Below, one piece after another: positions 7,251 through 14,997 of a stretch of DNA of 41,967 bases. How positions within the stretch are numbered: the first letter of the stretch is position 1; each line of letters starts with the position of its first letter. Below the pieces are notes generated by a model. The model was not told the origin of the DNA. It saw only the letters and a program-made list of their open reading frames with translations, and made no database searches. The translations under genes were made by a program, and so were the position numbers. The DNA comes from a virus: positions 1 through 41,967 of the IMG/VR virus record IMGVR_UViG_3300028840_006412; one strand, given 5' to 3'.

Positions 7251-7666
7251 CGTTTCTCCGTTGCCAGCTTGAACGCCTCGCGCCTCGACATGGGAGTACG
7301 TCCACGGGTGTACGATACGAGGAACGCCACGTTGGGCGAGAACCCAGCAGCCATCGCCTTGGCGAACATGAACTTCTGCGCGTCCTCCAGGTGCTTGGCC
7401 TCGTCCCAATCGTCCCGACTCAGCTTGCCCTGGAGCTTGCCCAGGATGTTCGTGTACGACTTCTTGCCCTTGGGCGCGTCGGACATGCCGCCCATCACCA
7501 TGCGCCCGTGGCGCTTCCCCTGCCCCCGGCTTGCGCCCCAATCCACGGTCGAACTCGTAGCGTACTTGCCCGGATTCACGCGGTCGATCTTCGCCCAGAA
7601 CTGCTTCTCGCTCATCCTCGACGGGTCGGCTGCCTCGACCAGGTAGCTGCGACGTCTCAGAGTCAT
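7247..7666 (-). CDS. Putative packaged internal protein F (tagged)
   Basis: 139 aa. The tag MTLRRRSYLVE is followed by A. AAGGGG lies before the ATG at 7666. The body is basic, with glycine- and lysine-rich turns (WGASRGQGKRHGRMVMGG) and helices (DDWDEAKHLEDAQKFMFAKA). I recognise no family. The gene is clearly richer in G and C than the flanking 8.0-9.2 kb and 4.4-6.0 kb segments, as are its neighbours D, E and G, suggesting these cargo bodies came from another source. It is joined to both neighbours by four-base stop/start overlaps. Confidence 0.6.
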   Translation of the reverse strand: MTLRRRSYLVEAADPSRMSEKQFWAKIDRVNPGKYATSSTVDWGASRGQGKRHGRMVMGGMSDAPKGKKSYTNILGKLQGKLSRDDWDEAKHLEDAQKFMFAKAMAAGFSPNVAFLVSYTRGRTPMSRREAFKLATEKR

Positions 7667-8040
7667 GCGAACCCCTTGGCCTTCATCGCCGCCGTGTACT
7701 TGATCAGGTCCACGTCGTGCTTTCTGAAAATCTCTCCCATCTCCTGTGAGATGTGAGCAGCGCGGATTAGATCGGGCCTGGATCTCGGCAAGTCAATCGT
7801 CCAGTCCATGTCCCGGTGCCTGGACTTGAGCATGGCCACAATCTCTTTCAACACCCTGGTCGGACTATCGAGCACGTTGCGAAACGGGGTCACGCTGTGA
7901 CCAGTCTTGTCGTGAATGATGACCAGGTACTTCTTCGAGCCCTTACTGTCGATCCGGTACGACAGGCCCGGTATGCCAGTCTTCCTCAAGGCCCCCTTTT
8001 TGATGGCTTCCGCCAAGTATCCACGACGTCTCAGGCCCAT
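7663..8040 (-). CDS. Putative packaged internal protein G (tagged)
   Basis: 125 aa. The tag reads MGLRRRGYLAE followed by A. The body has strands (LSYRIDSKGSKKYLVIIHDK), then helices (PTRVLKEIVAMLKSRHRDMD) and a basic C-terminus. A strand-turn-strand followed by a helix suggests a small alpha/beta domain, but I cannot name it. The start codon at 8040 overlaps the stop of gene H by one base (TGATG). GAGGG lies eight bases upstream. GC-rich like D, E and F. Confidence 0.6.
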   Translation of the reverse strand: MGLRRRGYLAEAIKKGALRKTGIPGLSYRIDSKGSKKYLVIIHDKTGHSVTPFRNVLDSPTRVLKEIVAMLKSRHRDMDWTIDLPRSRPDLIRAAHISQEMGEIFRKHDVDLIKYTAAMKAKGFA

Positions 8041-9155
8041 CAGATTACCCTCACAATCTTGACTATATTTTCTGGATATACCCGATACTCTCGCTCGTTA
8101 AAAACGTAATCTCCCACAGCCACACCTCGCATATCAACCTTTGCAGCAACTACCCCTATATTACGAGGATTGAGTTTTTTTAGCCGGTTCACCAACTCTT
8201 GGGCACGTGTCAAAAAACCAGGGTCGTATCGTCTAGGATTTGCCGCATAATAAGCCATCAGTGTCTTTACCGCGCCTAATGGTCCCTCCAAATGTTCCCG
8301 TGCCCGTGGCGCATCTACATGATATTGAAGAACCTTATCGTATATCCCCTCTCTCCTCGCCCAATCTAGGACGGTACTGGCCCGCAACTTACCCCTCGCC
8401 GCCAGAGCTAATTCCTTAAATACTCGGGCAATCTCTTTGGCAACGTAGAGATCATAAGTAAATGAAATCCCCCTCTTTGATAGTGTGCCATGTGGAGACG
8501 TGCTCCCTCCCAATCCAACCAACCCTGCCGGTCTATGCTTCTGAAACCCTGTACGGGCAAGCTGTTTAGCATTTACCGAAGCATGATATAAAGTCTCGAC
8601 GTCTGCGTGACTCGGAGGTTGTTTCTTCCCAAGACTGACCCATTTGGGAATAGAAGCTTCAACCTTCTTCTGCGCATGATCGATCAGTTCTACAAGTTTC
8701 GCATGTTCGATAGGAATAGATTTGACCGCATCTTTCAACTTTGGATCTAACTCCCACGACTGAATTCCATAGTCTAATTCATCATCGAGATCTGCCGTGT
8801 CTCGAATGCTATCAGCGACTCGTTGCATTCCCGTCTCTGTCGTCACATCCTTCTCTAACCAATCAATCCACTCAGCTATCTGGTTCAAATCCAAATGCCC
8901 CAGATATCTCTCTATGTCTGCTAAACGTTCCCGCCCCTTCCTGATCGCGTTCTCTAGCGCGTAGTCACTAATATCAACAATCTGATCCAGCATTCTCCTT
9001 CCGTCGTGACCAGAAGCTTTGATGATATTGTGAGCCCTCTCTAACTTTGCGAGTTGCACCCTCGCTTTTTTGAGAAAAGCCTTAAAGAAGCGTTCCTGAC
9101 TCCTGATGGGAATATCGATGCGCTCAGCCAGATATGAACGATATCTGAGATTCAT
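8040..9155 (-). CDS. Putative packaged large effector H with ART-like C-terminal half (tagged)
   Basis: 371 aa, the largest tagged protein. The tag is MNLRYRSYLAE followed by R. Residues 12-170 are helical and charged, perhaps a scaffold or partner-binding part. From about residue 187 an ART-like pattern appears: TLYHAS (188-193, H191), a glycine-rich loop, GISFTYD (229-235) followed by helix YVAKEIARVF, and a C-terminal strand with EREYRVYP (354-361). The histidine in the first strand and the late glutamate would fit the H-Y-E class, but the spacing is loose. If correct, this is a third ADP-ribosyltransferase among the cargo. The start at 9155 has GAGGAG twelve bases upstream, longer than usual. 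GC content is like the phage average, unlike genes D-G. Confidence 0.55.
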   Translation of the reverse strand: MNLRYRSYLAERIDIPIRSQERFFKAFLKKARVQLAKLERAHNIIKASGHDGRRMLDQIVDISDYALENAIRKGRERLADIERYLGHLDLNQIAEWIDWLEKDVTTETGMQRVADSIRDTADLDDELDYGIQSWELDPKLKDAVKSIPIEHAKLVELIDHAQKKVEASIPKWVSLGKKQPPSHADVETLYHASVNAKQLARTGFQKHRPAGLVGLGGSTSPHGTLSKRGISFTYDLYVAKEIARVFKELALAARGKLRASTVLDWARREGIYDKVLQYHVDAPRAREHLEGPLGAVKTLMAYYAANPRRYDPGFLTRAQELVNRLKKLNPRNIGVVAAKVDMRGVAVGDYVFNEREYRVYPENIVKIVRVI

Positions 9156-9160
9156 CTACT

Positions 9161-9373
9161 TTACTTTCTCCTCAACAAAGCTGAGATCTTTAACAGTCGC
9201 TGCGCGTAATGGCTCAACACCTCGGCAAATTCCAACTGCTCATCTCTAAGGAATCTACTCTGCCTAATCTTTGAGGCAAAATCTTCAGCCTTGTCCACCA
9301 CACGATCCAAACTGTAACCAACCGCGACCCGACCTATTGCCTCACCTAAATGTTTGCGACGTCTAAGATTCAT
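9161..9373 (-). CDS. Putative packaged internal protein I (tagged), 70 aa
   Basis: The start at 9373 has GAGGAGG upstream and overlaps the spanin-like gene stop as ATGA. The tag reads MNLRRRKHLGE followed by A; histidine replaces the usual tyrosine. The remaining 59 residues form two or three predicted amphipathic helices (DRVVDKAEDFASKIR, QLEFAEVLSHYAQRLLKISALL). No enzyme motif. This is the first tagged gene in the transcription order of the cluster. The small, helical, basic product resembles in style the small internal proteins of T4 heads. Confidence 0.6.
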   Translation of the reverse strand: MNLRRRKHLGEAIGRVAVGYSLDRVVDKAEDFASKIRQSRFLRDEQLEFAEVLSHYAQRLLKISALLRRK

Positions 9374-9867
9374 CTCTGATCCTCCTCGATTTCGGCCCAC
9401 ACCTTCCCTGTCAAAAGTGTCGCTACAATACCCAAGACAATACCTGTACCTATTCCAATACTCAATTTGTTTTTCTGCCACCAACTATCCCGTATTCTCC
9501 TTAGATCAGCTTCCTTGCGATCTATAATTTGATCACCCCGATATAGTGCTTTCTCTTGAATCATGACAAGGGCCATCAATGCCTTATGATCGGCCCGACA
9601 ATTGCGATATAACTCATCATAGGAAATGCGTAGATCCAGAGTTGCAAACGACTTATCCTCAGTCATACAGTGCCCATCGAAAGGAACCGTGTCCCCCCGA
9701 GAAACCCCCACAACCTTCCCCCCCTCTATGGGAGCCTTATAGGGCGGTAGAGACGTCAGCTCTCTCGCCTCCTCCGTAATAGGCAACCTCTGAGGATAGG
9801 CAGGAACTGGCTTCGTCTCCTTGCCACAACCCAAAATAAAGAGAAAAAATATCGAGAAGAAACGCAT
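9370..9867 (-). CDS. Candidate unimolecular spanin (lipobox plus C-terminal membrane span)
   Basis: 165 aa. The N-terminus is a lipoprotein signal: MRFFSIFFLFILGC with lipidated cysteine predicted at residue 14. The middle, about 115 residues, is expected to lie in the periplasm, with a helix near the end (QEKALYRGDQIIDRKEADLR). A second hydrophobic span follows near 134-156 (KLSIGIGTGIVLGIVATLL) and the tail is short and acidic. An outer-membrane lipid anchor plus an inner-membrane span on one chain is the layout of u-spanins such as T1 gp11, which fuse the two membranes at lysis. ATG at 9867 is preferred over GTG at 9873 because AGGAGG lies five bases upstream. The alternative is an unrelated membrane lipoprotein. 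Confidence 0.5.
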   Translation of the reverse strand: MRFFSIFFLFILGCGKETKPVPAYPQRLPITEEARELTSLPPYKAPIEGGKVVGVSRGDTVPFDGHCMTEDKSFATLDLRISYDELYRNCRADHKALMALVMIQEKALYRGDQIIDRKEADLRRIRDSWWQKNKLSIGIGTGIVLGIVATLLTGKVWAEIEEDQR

Positions 9868-9876
9868 CACCACCTC

Positions 9877-10254
9877 CTATGTCTGGGTCACAGCATCATA
9901 AAGAGAAAATCTTGACGGATCGACTAGTTGCACCTTGAGGGGCGCAGCAGTCTCTAAGACAACATCGTACCAATAATCTCCAGCATCTATATCTTCCGTG
10001 TCTGACGGCTTGAGATATATCTCGATAATGCCTCCAGGCCCATCAACTACTCTTGCCTGAGTATCATCTCCACCTGCCGCACCGTTTTTCTTCAGAATTA
10101 AAGCATCTAGATCAGCATCTAACAAACCCTTTTTTACACTGAACCAAACCTTTGCTCCCGTGATATCGCTAGAATCAGTCAGGGTCACCCTAATAATACA
10201 GTTGCGTTTTTTGAAGACGTCAATGACTTGGCTACATGTGTTACAAGTTGTCAT
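9877..10254 (-). CDS. BppU-like baseplate or fibre-linking protein
   Basis: 125 aa. The start at 10254 has GAGGAG upstream; the extension to 10287 lies inside the end of the repeat-protein gene. The fold pattern is that of the N-terminal beta-domain of phage baseplate proteins such as BppU: VTLTDSSDITGAKVWFSVKK, then DADLDALILKK, then IIEIYLKPSDTEDIDAGDYW, ending in a strand FSLYDAVTQT. These domains usually link fibres to the baseplate. A CNTC pair near the N-terminus is unusual. It follows the large repeat protein directly, so the two may be parts of one appendage. Confidence 0.55.
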   Translation of the reverse strand: MTTCNTCSQVIDVFKKRNCIIRVTLTDSSDITGAKVWFSVKKGLLDADLDALILKKNGAAGGDDTQARVVDGPGGIIEIYLKPSDTEDIDAGDYWYDVVLETAAPLKVQLVDPSRFSLYDAVTQT

Positions 10255-10258
10255 CTCA

Positions 10259-13200
10259 TCACTCCTCGCTAGAAAGATCTGCCTCAATATTTATATCACA
10301 CGCCACATTCCCTACTATCTCCACCGTAGCATCAATAGCTGCTAAGAGTTCAATTACCGAACCACTAAAAGGGGGCAGTTCCGATAAACTCCCCGACACC
10401 GAGCTTTGTGCATTAATAGATCCAGAAGCTTCGACCAGCCCTATCAAACTCCCGCTCAAAAAGCTTTGACCAACTACCGTACCAGAAAGAGCCGCCTGTA
10501 TTTGCGCAGCAGCACCTATAGAACTTTGTGCTGCAACAGTCCCTGAGATAGGAATCGTTGCGTCAATTGCACCCGATACACCACTTTGTGCTGCTACCGT
10601 GCCTGAAATAGGAACAACTGCTTCGACATTTCCCGATACACCGCTTTGTGCTGAGACGGTGCCAGAAATAGGTACTTCGGCTTCGACATTGCCCGACACT
10701 GCGCTTTGTGCATCAATAGATCCAGAAGTTTCGATCAGCCTTGTTAAACTCCCGCTCAAAAAGCTTTGACCAATTACCGTGCCGGAAAGTGCCGCTTGTA
10801 TTTGCGCAGCAGCACTAATAGAACTTTGTGCTGCAACTGTGCCCGAGATCGAAACTTCGGCTTCGATGCTTCCAGATACACCGCTTTGTGCTGAGACCGT
10901 GCCAGAGATAGGAACAACTGCTTCGACATTTCCAGACACTACGCTTTGTGCTGAGACTGTGCCTGAAATAGGTACTTCAGCTTCGACCGCACCTGATACC
11001 GAACTCTGTGCTGAGACTGTGCCGGAAATAGGTACTTCGGCTTCGAGAGCGCCAGACACTACGCTTTGAACTGCGACTGTACCTGATAAGGCACTTTCAA
11101 CTTCGACCGCACCTGACACCGAACTCTGTGCTGAGACTGTGCCGGAAATTGCAATTGCAGACGTTACCTCCGCTGCACCTGATACCGCACTTTGTGCTGA
11201 GACTGTGCCGGAAATAGGTACTTCGGCTTCGATATTTCCCGATATCGCACTTTGTGCTGAGACAGTCCCAGAAATAGGTACTTCGGAATCGAGAGCGCCA
11301 GACACCGAACTCTGTGCCGAGACTGTGCCGGAAATTGCAATTGCAGACGTCACCTCCGCTGCACCTGATACCGTACTTTGCGCTGCTACTGTGCCAGAAA
11401 TAGGTACTTCGGCTTCGACATTGCCCGATATCGCACTTTGTGCTGAGACAGTCCCAGAAATAGGTACTTCGGCTTCGAGAGCGCCAGACACATCGCTTTG
11501 TGCTGAGACTGTGCCCGACAAAGCTCCTTCAACTTCGACAGCACCTGATACCGAACTCTGTGCTGAGACTGTGCCTGAAATAGGTACTTCAGCTTCGACC
11601 GCACCTGATACCGCACTCTGTGCTGAGACTGTGCCAGAAATAGGTACTTCGGCTTCGACATTGCCCGATATCGCACTTTGTGCTGAGACAGTCCCAGAAA
11701 TAGGTACTTCGGCTTCGAGAGCGCCAGACACTACGCTTTGTGCTGAGACTGTGCCTGAAATAGGTACTTCAGCTTCGACCGCACCTGATACCGAACTCTG
11801 TGCTGAGACTGTACCAGAAATTGCAATTGCAGACGTCACCTCTGCCGCACCGGATACCGCGCTCTGTGCTGAGACTGTGCCGGAAATAGGTACTTCGGCT
11901 TCGACATTGCCCGATACCGCACTTTGCGCTGAGACAGTCCCAGAAATAGGTACTTCGGAATCGATGCTTCCAGATACACCGCTTTGTGCTGAGACGGTGC
12001 CCGACAAAGCTCCTTCAACTTCGACAGCACCCGATACCGAGCTTTGTGCTGAGACGGTGCCAGACAAAGCCCCTTCGACTTCGACAGCACCGGATACCGC
12101 ACTTTGTGCTGAGACTGTGCCAGAGATCGGAAGTGTGGCTTCGACATTTCCAGACACTACGCTCTGTGCTGAGACTGTGCCTGAAATAGGGACCGTTGCA
12201 TCGAGACTTCCCGATACACCGCTTTGAGCTGCAACAGTCCCGGAAATAGGAACCGTTGCGTCAATTGCTCCTGATACTGAACTCTGTGCTGCTACCGTGC
12301 CTGACAAAGCTCCTTCAACTTCGGCAGCACCTGATACTGCGCTTTGCGCTGAGACAGTACCGGAAATAGGTACTTCTGCATCGAGAGCGCCAGACACATC
12401 GCTTTGAACTGCGACTGTACCTGATAAGGCCCCTTCGACTTGAACAGCACCGGATACCGTGCTTTGCGCTGAGACACTACCCGAGAGCGCCGCGTCGACA
12501 CCAACCGCACCTGTGACAGCGCTTTGTGCTGAAACGGTGCCTGAAACCATTTTGTAAATTTCGGCTGCGCCCGACACCGCGCTTTGAGCTGATACCGTGC
12601 CGGAGATCGGAACCGTGGCGTCAATTGCACCCGATACCGAACTCTGTGCTGCAACAGTACCCGAGATCGGTATCTCGGCAGCGGCGGGCTCTGCAAATGA
12701 CATATAGGCAAATCTTCGTGCAGTCGAATCAGCCGTGGTCCAGTCAAGTGTAAACCCGTTTGCGTCAAGTGAGCTGAGTTCCGCTTCGGTATCGAGCGAC
12801 GGTGATCCCGTGCCTTCGATCCATTCGGTCAAACATTTTGTGTTTCGATATGCTTGCCCGGCTTTGCGAAACCCGCCGCCGTTCTGGCGTGCGGCCCACC
12901 TTGCAAACTCGTTAGCAGTCTCACAACCGCCCACGCCCATCGAGGCGTCGTCGTCTACCGAGTTGAAGGTATCGGTATCGCCTTGAACAAAAAAGACCTG
13001 CTCGCTTTCGTGTCCAACTGTCGTCGCCTTGGTGCCGGTCGAAGTCTTCTGCGTATCATCACCGGTCTTGATCCCGTCGAACTTAAGACAGATCGCTTCG
13101 TAATATCTCGCCGTACTATCGACCGTGAGCCAGTCAAGAGTAAACCCGTCCGAATCGAACGAATCTATCACCGCTTTTTGTGCGACCGATCCCGCGTTCG

Positions 13201-13864
13201 TTATCAAAAAAATACAGGCGTCGTTACGAAGCGAACGGTACGCATCGTTACCCTCGTCTTTTGACACGATGCTCGAACAATAGTCAGATACACCGTCAGA
13301 AAACCCTACTTGCAACCGCCCGTCCGCATCGGTCGCCGGTGGCGCGTCGCTTTGTCCAATGCCTACCAAGATAATAGCGTCGGGTTGAAACCCTACGCCG
13401 GTAATCGCCTGCGTGCCTGTCGAAGTCTTCGAAGTGAACTGCTTGATCGCGACGTTATCAACTCCACCTAAAGCAAAATAATCGACATCGTATGAGTTAA
13501 ACGCCGTAACGGTAGTCCAATCGACAGTAAATCCATTTGATAACCAGCTGTCGAAATCCGCTTCGTATGGCGTGCTCGGGAAAAAGTCCGTTTTGAGAAG
13601 GCCCAGGCAGTGCGTGTCGTCGTGCCTCGAATCGGCATAGGCCGAAGAACCTCCCGCCGCCGAAGCGGAACAAAAGAATCGAGACGACGCAGAAACAGCG
13701 CCGCCCATTGAAAGATCGCAGATCGCGGAGCTGCCGCTACCAGGTGCCGTAAGATAATTGGAAAAGAACAGAACAAGATCGGCTTGAAAACCGACGTCCG
13801 TAATGTCCGCCGTGCCTGTAGAGTCCGGCGATTCGAAAGACCCTATTTTTGTCGATAGGGCCAT
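10259..13864 (-). CDS. Giant tail-appendage protein with 38 tandem 20-residue repeats
   Basis: 1201 aa. The first ~395 residues hold three related beta-rich modules, each opening with a 'STGT..ITxVGFQPDxIIL' type segment (about 1-130, 131-265, 266-395) and each closing with NGFTLDWTTxDSTAR. From residue 400 to about 1165 come 38 repeats of the pattern [I/L]SGTVSAQSxVSGxxEAEVP; three are 22 residues long (EVTSAIA variants) and the rest 20. The alternation of small and hydrophobic residues suggests a beta-solenoid or stacked fibre. The last ~35 residues are hydrophobic and acidic. GFQPD modules are common in phage virion proteins. I infer a long fibre or decoration protein that contacts the host. 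The ribosome binding site is weak (GCGAG). Confidence 0.7.
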   Translation of the reverse strand: MALSTKIGSFESPDSTGTADITDVGFQADLVLFFSNYLTAPGSGSSAICDLSMGGAVSASSRFFCSASAAGGSSAYADSRHDDTHCLGLLKTDFFPSTPYEADFDSWLSNGFTVDWTTVTAFNSYDVDYFALGGVDNVAIKQFTSKTSTGTQAITGVGFQPDAIILVGIGQSDAPPATDADGRLQVGFSDGVSDYCSSIVSKDEGNDAYRSLRNDACIFLITNAGSVAQKAVIDSFDSDGFTLDWLTVDSTARYYEAICLKFDGIKTGDDTQKTSTGTKATTVGHESEQVFFVQGDTDTFNSVDDDASMGVGGCETANEFARWAARQNGGGFRKAGQAYRNTKCLTEWIEGTGSPSLDTEAELSSLDANGFTLDWTTADSTARRFAYMSFAEPAAAEIPISGTVAAQSSVSGAIDATVPISGTVSAQSAVSGAAEIYKMVSGTVSAQSAVTGAVGVDAALSGSVSAQSTVSGAVQVEGALSGTVAVQSDVSGALDAEVPISGTVSAQSAVSGAAEVEGALSGTVAAQSSVSGAIDATVPISGTVAAQSGVSGSLDATVPISGTVSAQSVVSGNVEATLPISGTVSAQSAVSGAVEVEGALSGTVSAQSSVSGAVEVEGALSGTVSAQSGVSGSIDSEVPISGTVSAQSAVSGNVEAEVPISGTVSAQSAVSGAAEVTSAIAISGTVSAQSSVSGAVEAEVPISGTVSAQSVVSGALEAEVPISGTVSAQSAISGNVEAEVPISGTVSAQSAVSGAVEAEVPISGTVSAQSSVSGAVEVEGALSGTVSAQSDVSGALEAEVPISGTVSAQSAISGNVEAEVPISGTVAAQSTVSGAAEVTSAIAISGTVSAQSSVSGALDSEVPISGTVSAQSAISGNIEAEVPISGTVSAQSAVSGAAEVTSAIAISGTVSAQSSVSGAVEVESALSGTVAVQSVVSGALEAEVPISGTVSAQSSVSGAVEAEVPISGTVSAQSVVSGNVEAVVPISGTVSAQSGVSGSIEAEVSISGTVAAQSSISAAAQIQAALSGTVIGQSFLSGSLTRLIETSGSIDAQSAVSGNVEAEVPISGTVSAQSGVSGNVEAVVPISGTVAAQSGVSGAIDATIPISGTVAAQSSIGAAAQIQAALSGTVVGQSFLSGSLIGLVEASGSINAQSSVSGSLSELPPFSGSVIELLAAIDATVEIVGNVACDINIEADLSSEE
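10370..12667 (-). repeat. 38 tandem ~60-bp repeats coding for 20-residue units
   Basis: The region encodes all 38 repeats of the 1201-aa protein with a 60-bp period (66 bp in three units). Unit ends alternate among a few classes (EAEVP, EVEGA, EATVP, EVTSAIA, IQAA, RLIE), and multi-unit blocks recur; the AQIQAA/GQSFLSGSL pair appears twice, near 10440-10520 and 10740-10820. High identity between units makes recombination and length change likely. Confidence 0.9.
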
Positions 13865-13869
13865 AGCGA

Positions 13870-14274
13870 TTACTCGCTATCGATCTGATTCTTCAGTGCC
13901 GTCTTAAACTGTTGTGCAGTATACGTCGGTAAGCTGTGGATAGATCGCAGCGTGTTGATCTCTTGCAGCATCAAAGACGCCAGGGCCTGGATAACACGCG
14001 GCAAGGCTTGTCGATAATTCGCAAGCGCGTCGGCAATGTCTTTTGCTACCAATCGATCTATTGTGATCTGGTCTTCAAGAGCTTTGTCGTCGAACGCAGC
14101 GATCTCTTCTGCTGTCGCCTCACGTATCTGCGAGCCATTGCACCAATACGCCGTGGACAGATCGAGATTTTGCGCATCCTCGAAAACCGCTAGATAGTCG
14201 TCCTCGGTCCACGCCTCTTGAACCGATGCAGCTAAGACCTGCCCGCCGTTTTTGCGATACAAATAAAACGGCAT
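13870..14274 (-). CDS. Hypothetical virion-associated protein, 134 aa
   Basis: Starts at 14274 where TAATG joins it to the upstream gene, so translation is probably coupled. The N-terminus is a short strand pair (PFYLYRKNGGQVLAAS) and the rest is helical (EEIAAFDDKALEDQITIDRL, then IQALASLMLQEINTLRS). Small proteins of this form often sit next to tail fibre genes and some act as fibre assembly chaperones. The sequence alone does not prove that. It lies between a virion protein and the giant repeat protein, which supports a role in that appendage. Confidence 0.5.
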   Translation of the reverse strand: MPFYLYRKNGGQVLAASVQEAWTEDDYLAVFEDAQNLDLSTAYWCNGSQIREATAEEIAAFDDKALEDQITIDRLVAKDIADALANYRQALPRVIQALASLMLQEINTLRSIHSLPTYTAQQFKTALKNQIDSE

Positions 14275-14678
14275 TAGTCGAGCGTTATATCCAGCTCGCC
14301 CACGGCAAAACTAAGCGTATCGCCGGAGTCGACGGTCTTCGATGCGTCGAGCGCAGCGTGCGCGAGCATGTTACCGCCGCTTGTCGCGTCCATGATGATG
14401 AAGTGCGTCACCGTACCCCAGGACGCCGACGCTTGCGGAAAAGTAATTGCCGTACCGTTCGCCTTGGCTCCTCCCGACGCTGCGGGCCAGTTAGTCGCGT
14501 TGTTTGTTACGGCTACACGCGCATAACTCCCGCCGCCCGGCTCGGCAATTCCACTGCCGTCGTCCGTCGGATCGGCCGTGCTCAGACCGACATACAGCGT
14601 AGCGGGAGCGCTATAAGAGGCGTCTCCAAACACATGATCGAGCAGTTCGTCTTCCAAGAAATCTCCAAAAGTTCCCAT
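14274..14678 (-). CDS. Conserved small phage virion (tail fibre-type) protein
   Basis: 134 aa, a family I recognise from many tailed phages. Typical segments are LEDELLDHVFGDASYSAP near the N-terminus, LYVGLSTADPTDDGSG, GGSYARVAVTNNATNWP, ITFPQASASWGTVTHF, and the end DTLSFAVGELDITLD. Members are beta-rich and found among tail or fibre proteins; the exact position in the particle is not settled. The gene overlaps its downstream neighbour (TAATG) and abuts the membrane protein upstream. This stretch is somewhat richer in GC than the tail operon. Confidence 0.75.
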   Translation of the reverse strand: MGTFGDFLEDELLDHVFGDASYSAPATLYVGLSTADPTDDGSGIAEPGGGSYARVAVTNNATNWPAASGGAKANGTAITFPQASASWGTVTHFIIMDATSGGNMLAHAALDASKTVDSGDTLSFAVGELDITLD

Positions 14679-14995
14679 TACACTACCTCCGTTTGCGTTA
14701 CAGCCTTAAATTCTTTTAAGGCTTGAATTATTTTGTCCGTCTTTGTTTCTTCCGATTCGATTCGGTCGGCAAAAAAATCTCGTTGCTCACACAGGATGTC
14801 GCGAAAATCCTGCCGCTGCTGCGCCAAAGTTTCACGATATTCAAGCCGGGCCTTTTCGAGTCCATCTTCAAACGATTTCGCCAACCTCGGTATTGTGTGG
14901 TTTGTCGTGCGCCACACGAGCCAGAGAATAAAAGTAAGTGCCCCCAGATTAGAAAACAAATTGATATACATTCCAGTTTCAGGGGTCGGACCCAT
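14678..14995 (-). CDS. Single-span membrane protein with coiled coil, 105 aa
   Basis: The start at 14995 is chosen for AAAGGAGGAG upstream; the frame to 15160 overlaps other sequence and lacks such a site. One membrane span lies at residues 11-29 (NLFSNLGALTFILWLVWRT), followed by a long charged helix (KSFEDGLEKARLEYRETLAQ and on) to the C-terminus. The layout resembles small phage membrane proteins near lysis genes, such as XhlA-type or Rz-like proteins. The actual function is unknown. It is one of three adjacent membrane protein genes between 14.7 and 15.8 kb. Confidence 0.55.
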   Translation of the reverse strand: MGPTPETGMYINLFSNLGALTFILWLVWRTTNHTIPRLAKSFEDGLEKARLEYRETLAQQRQDFRDILCEQRDFFADRIESEETKTDKIIQALKEFKAVTQTEVV

Positions 14996-14997
14996 CG

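Noticed and set aside
6897-7756. Two long plus-strand frames (249 and 213 aa)
   Set aside because: Shadows in a GC-rich stretch fully covered by tagged genes with good ribosome binding sites.
10288-10295. TATAAATA on the minus strand, like a T4 late promoter, upstream of the BppU-like gene
   Set aside because: Only one exact copy was noticed in the window, and it falls in an open reading frame; chance is likely.
11139-12227. Long plus-strand frame (362 aa) with TVPEIGTSAS repeats
   Set aside because: It is the antisense of the 60-bp repeat array; repeats keep several frames open, and no plus-strand operon exists.
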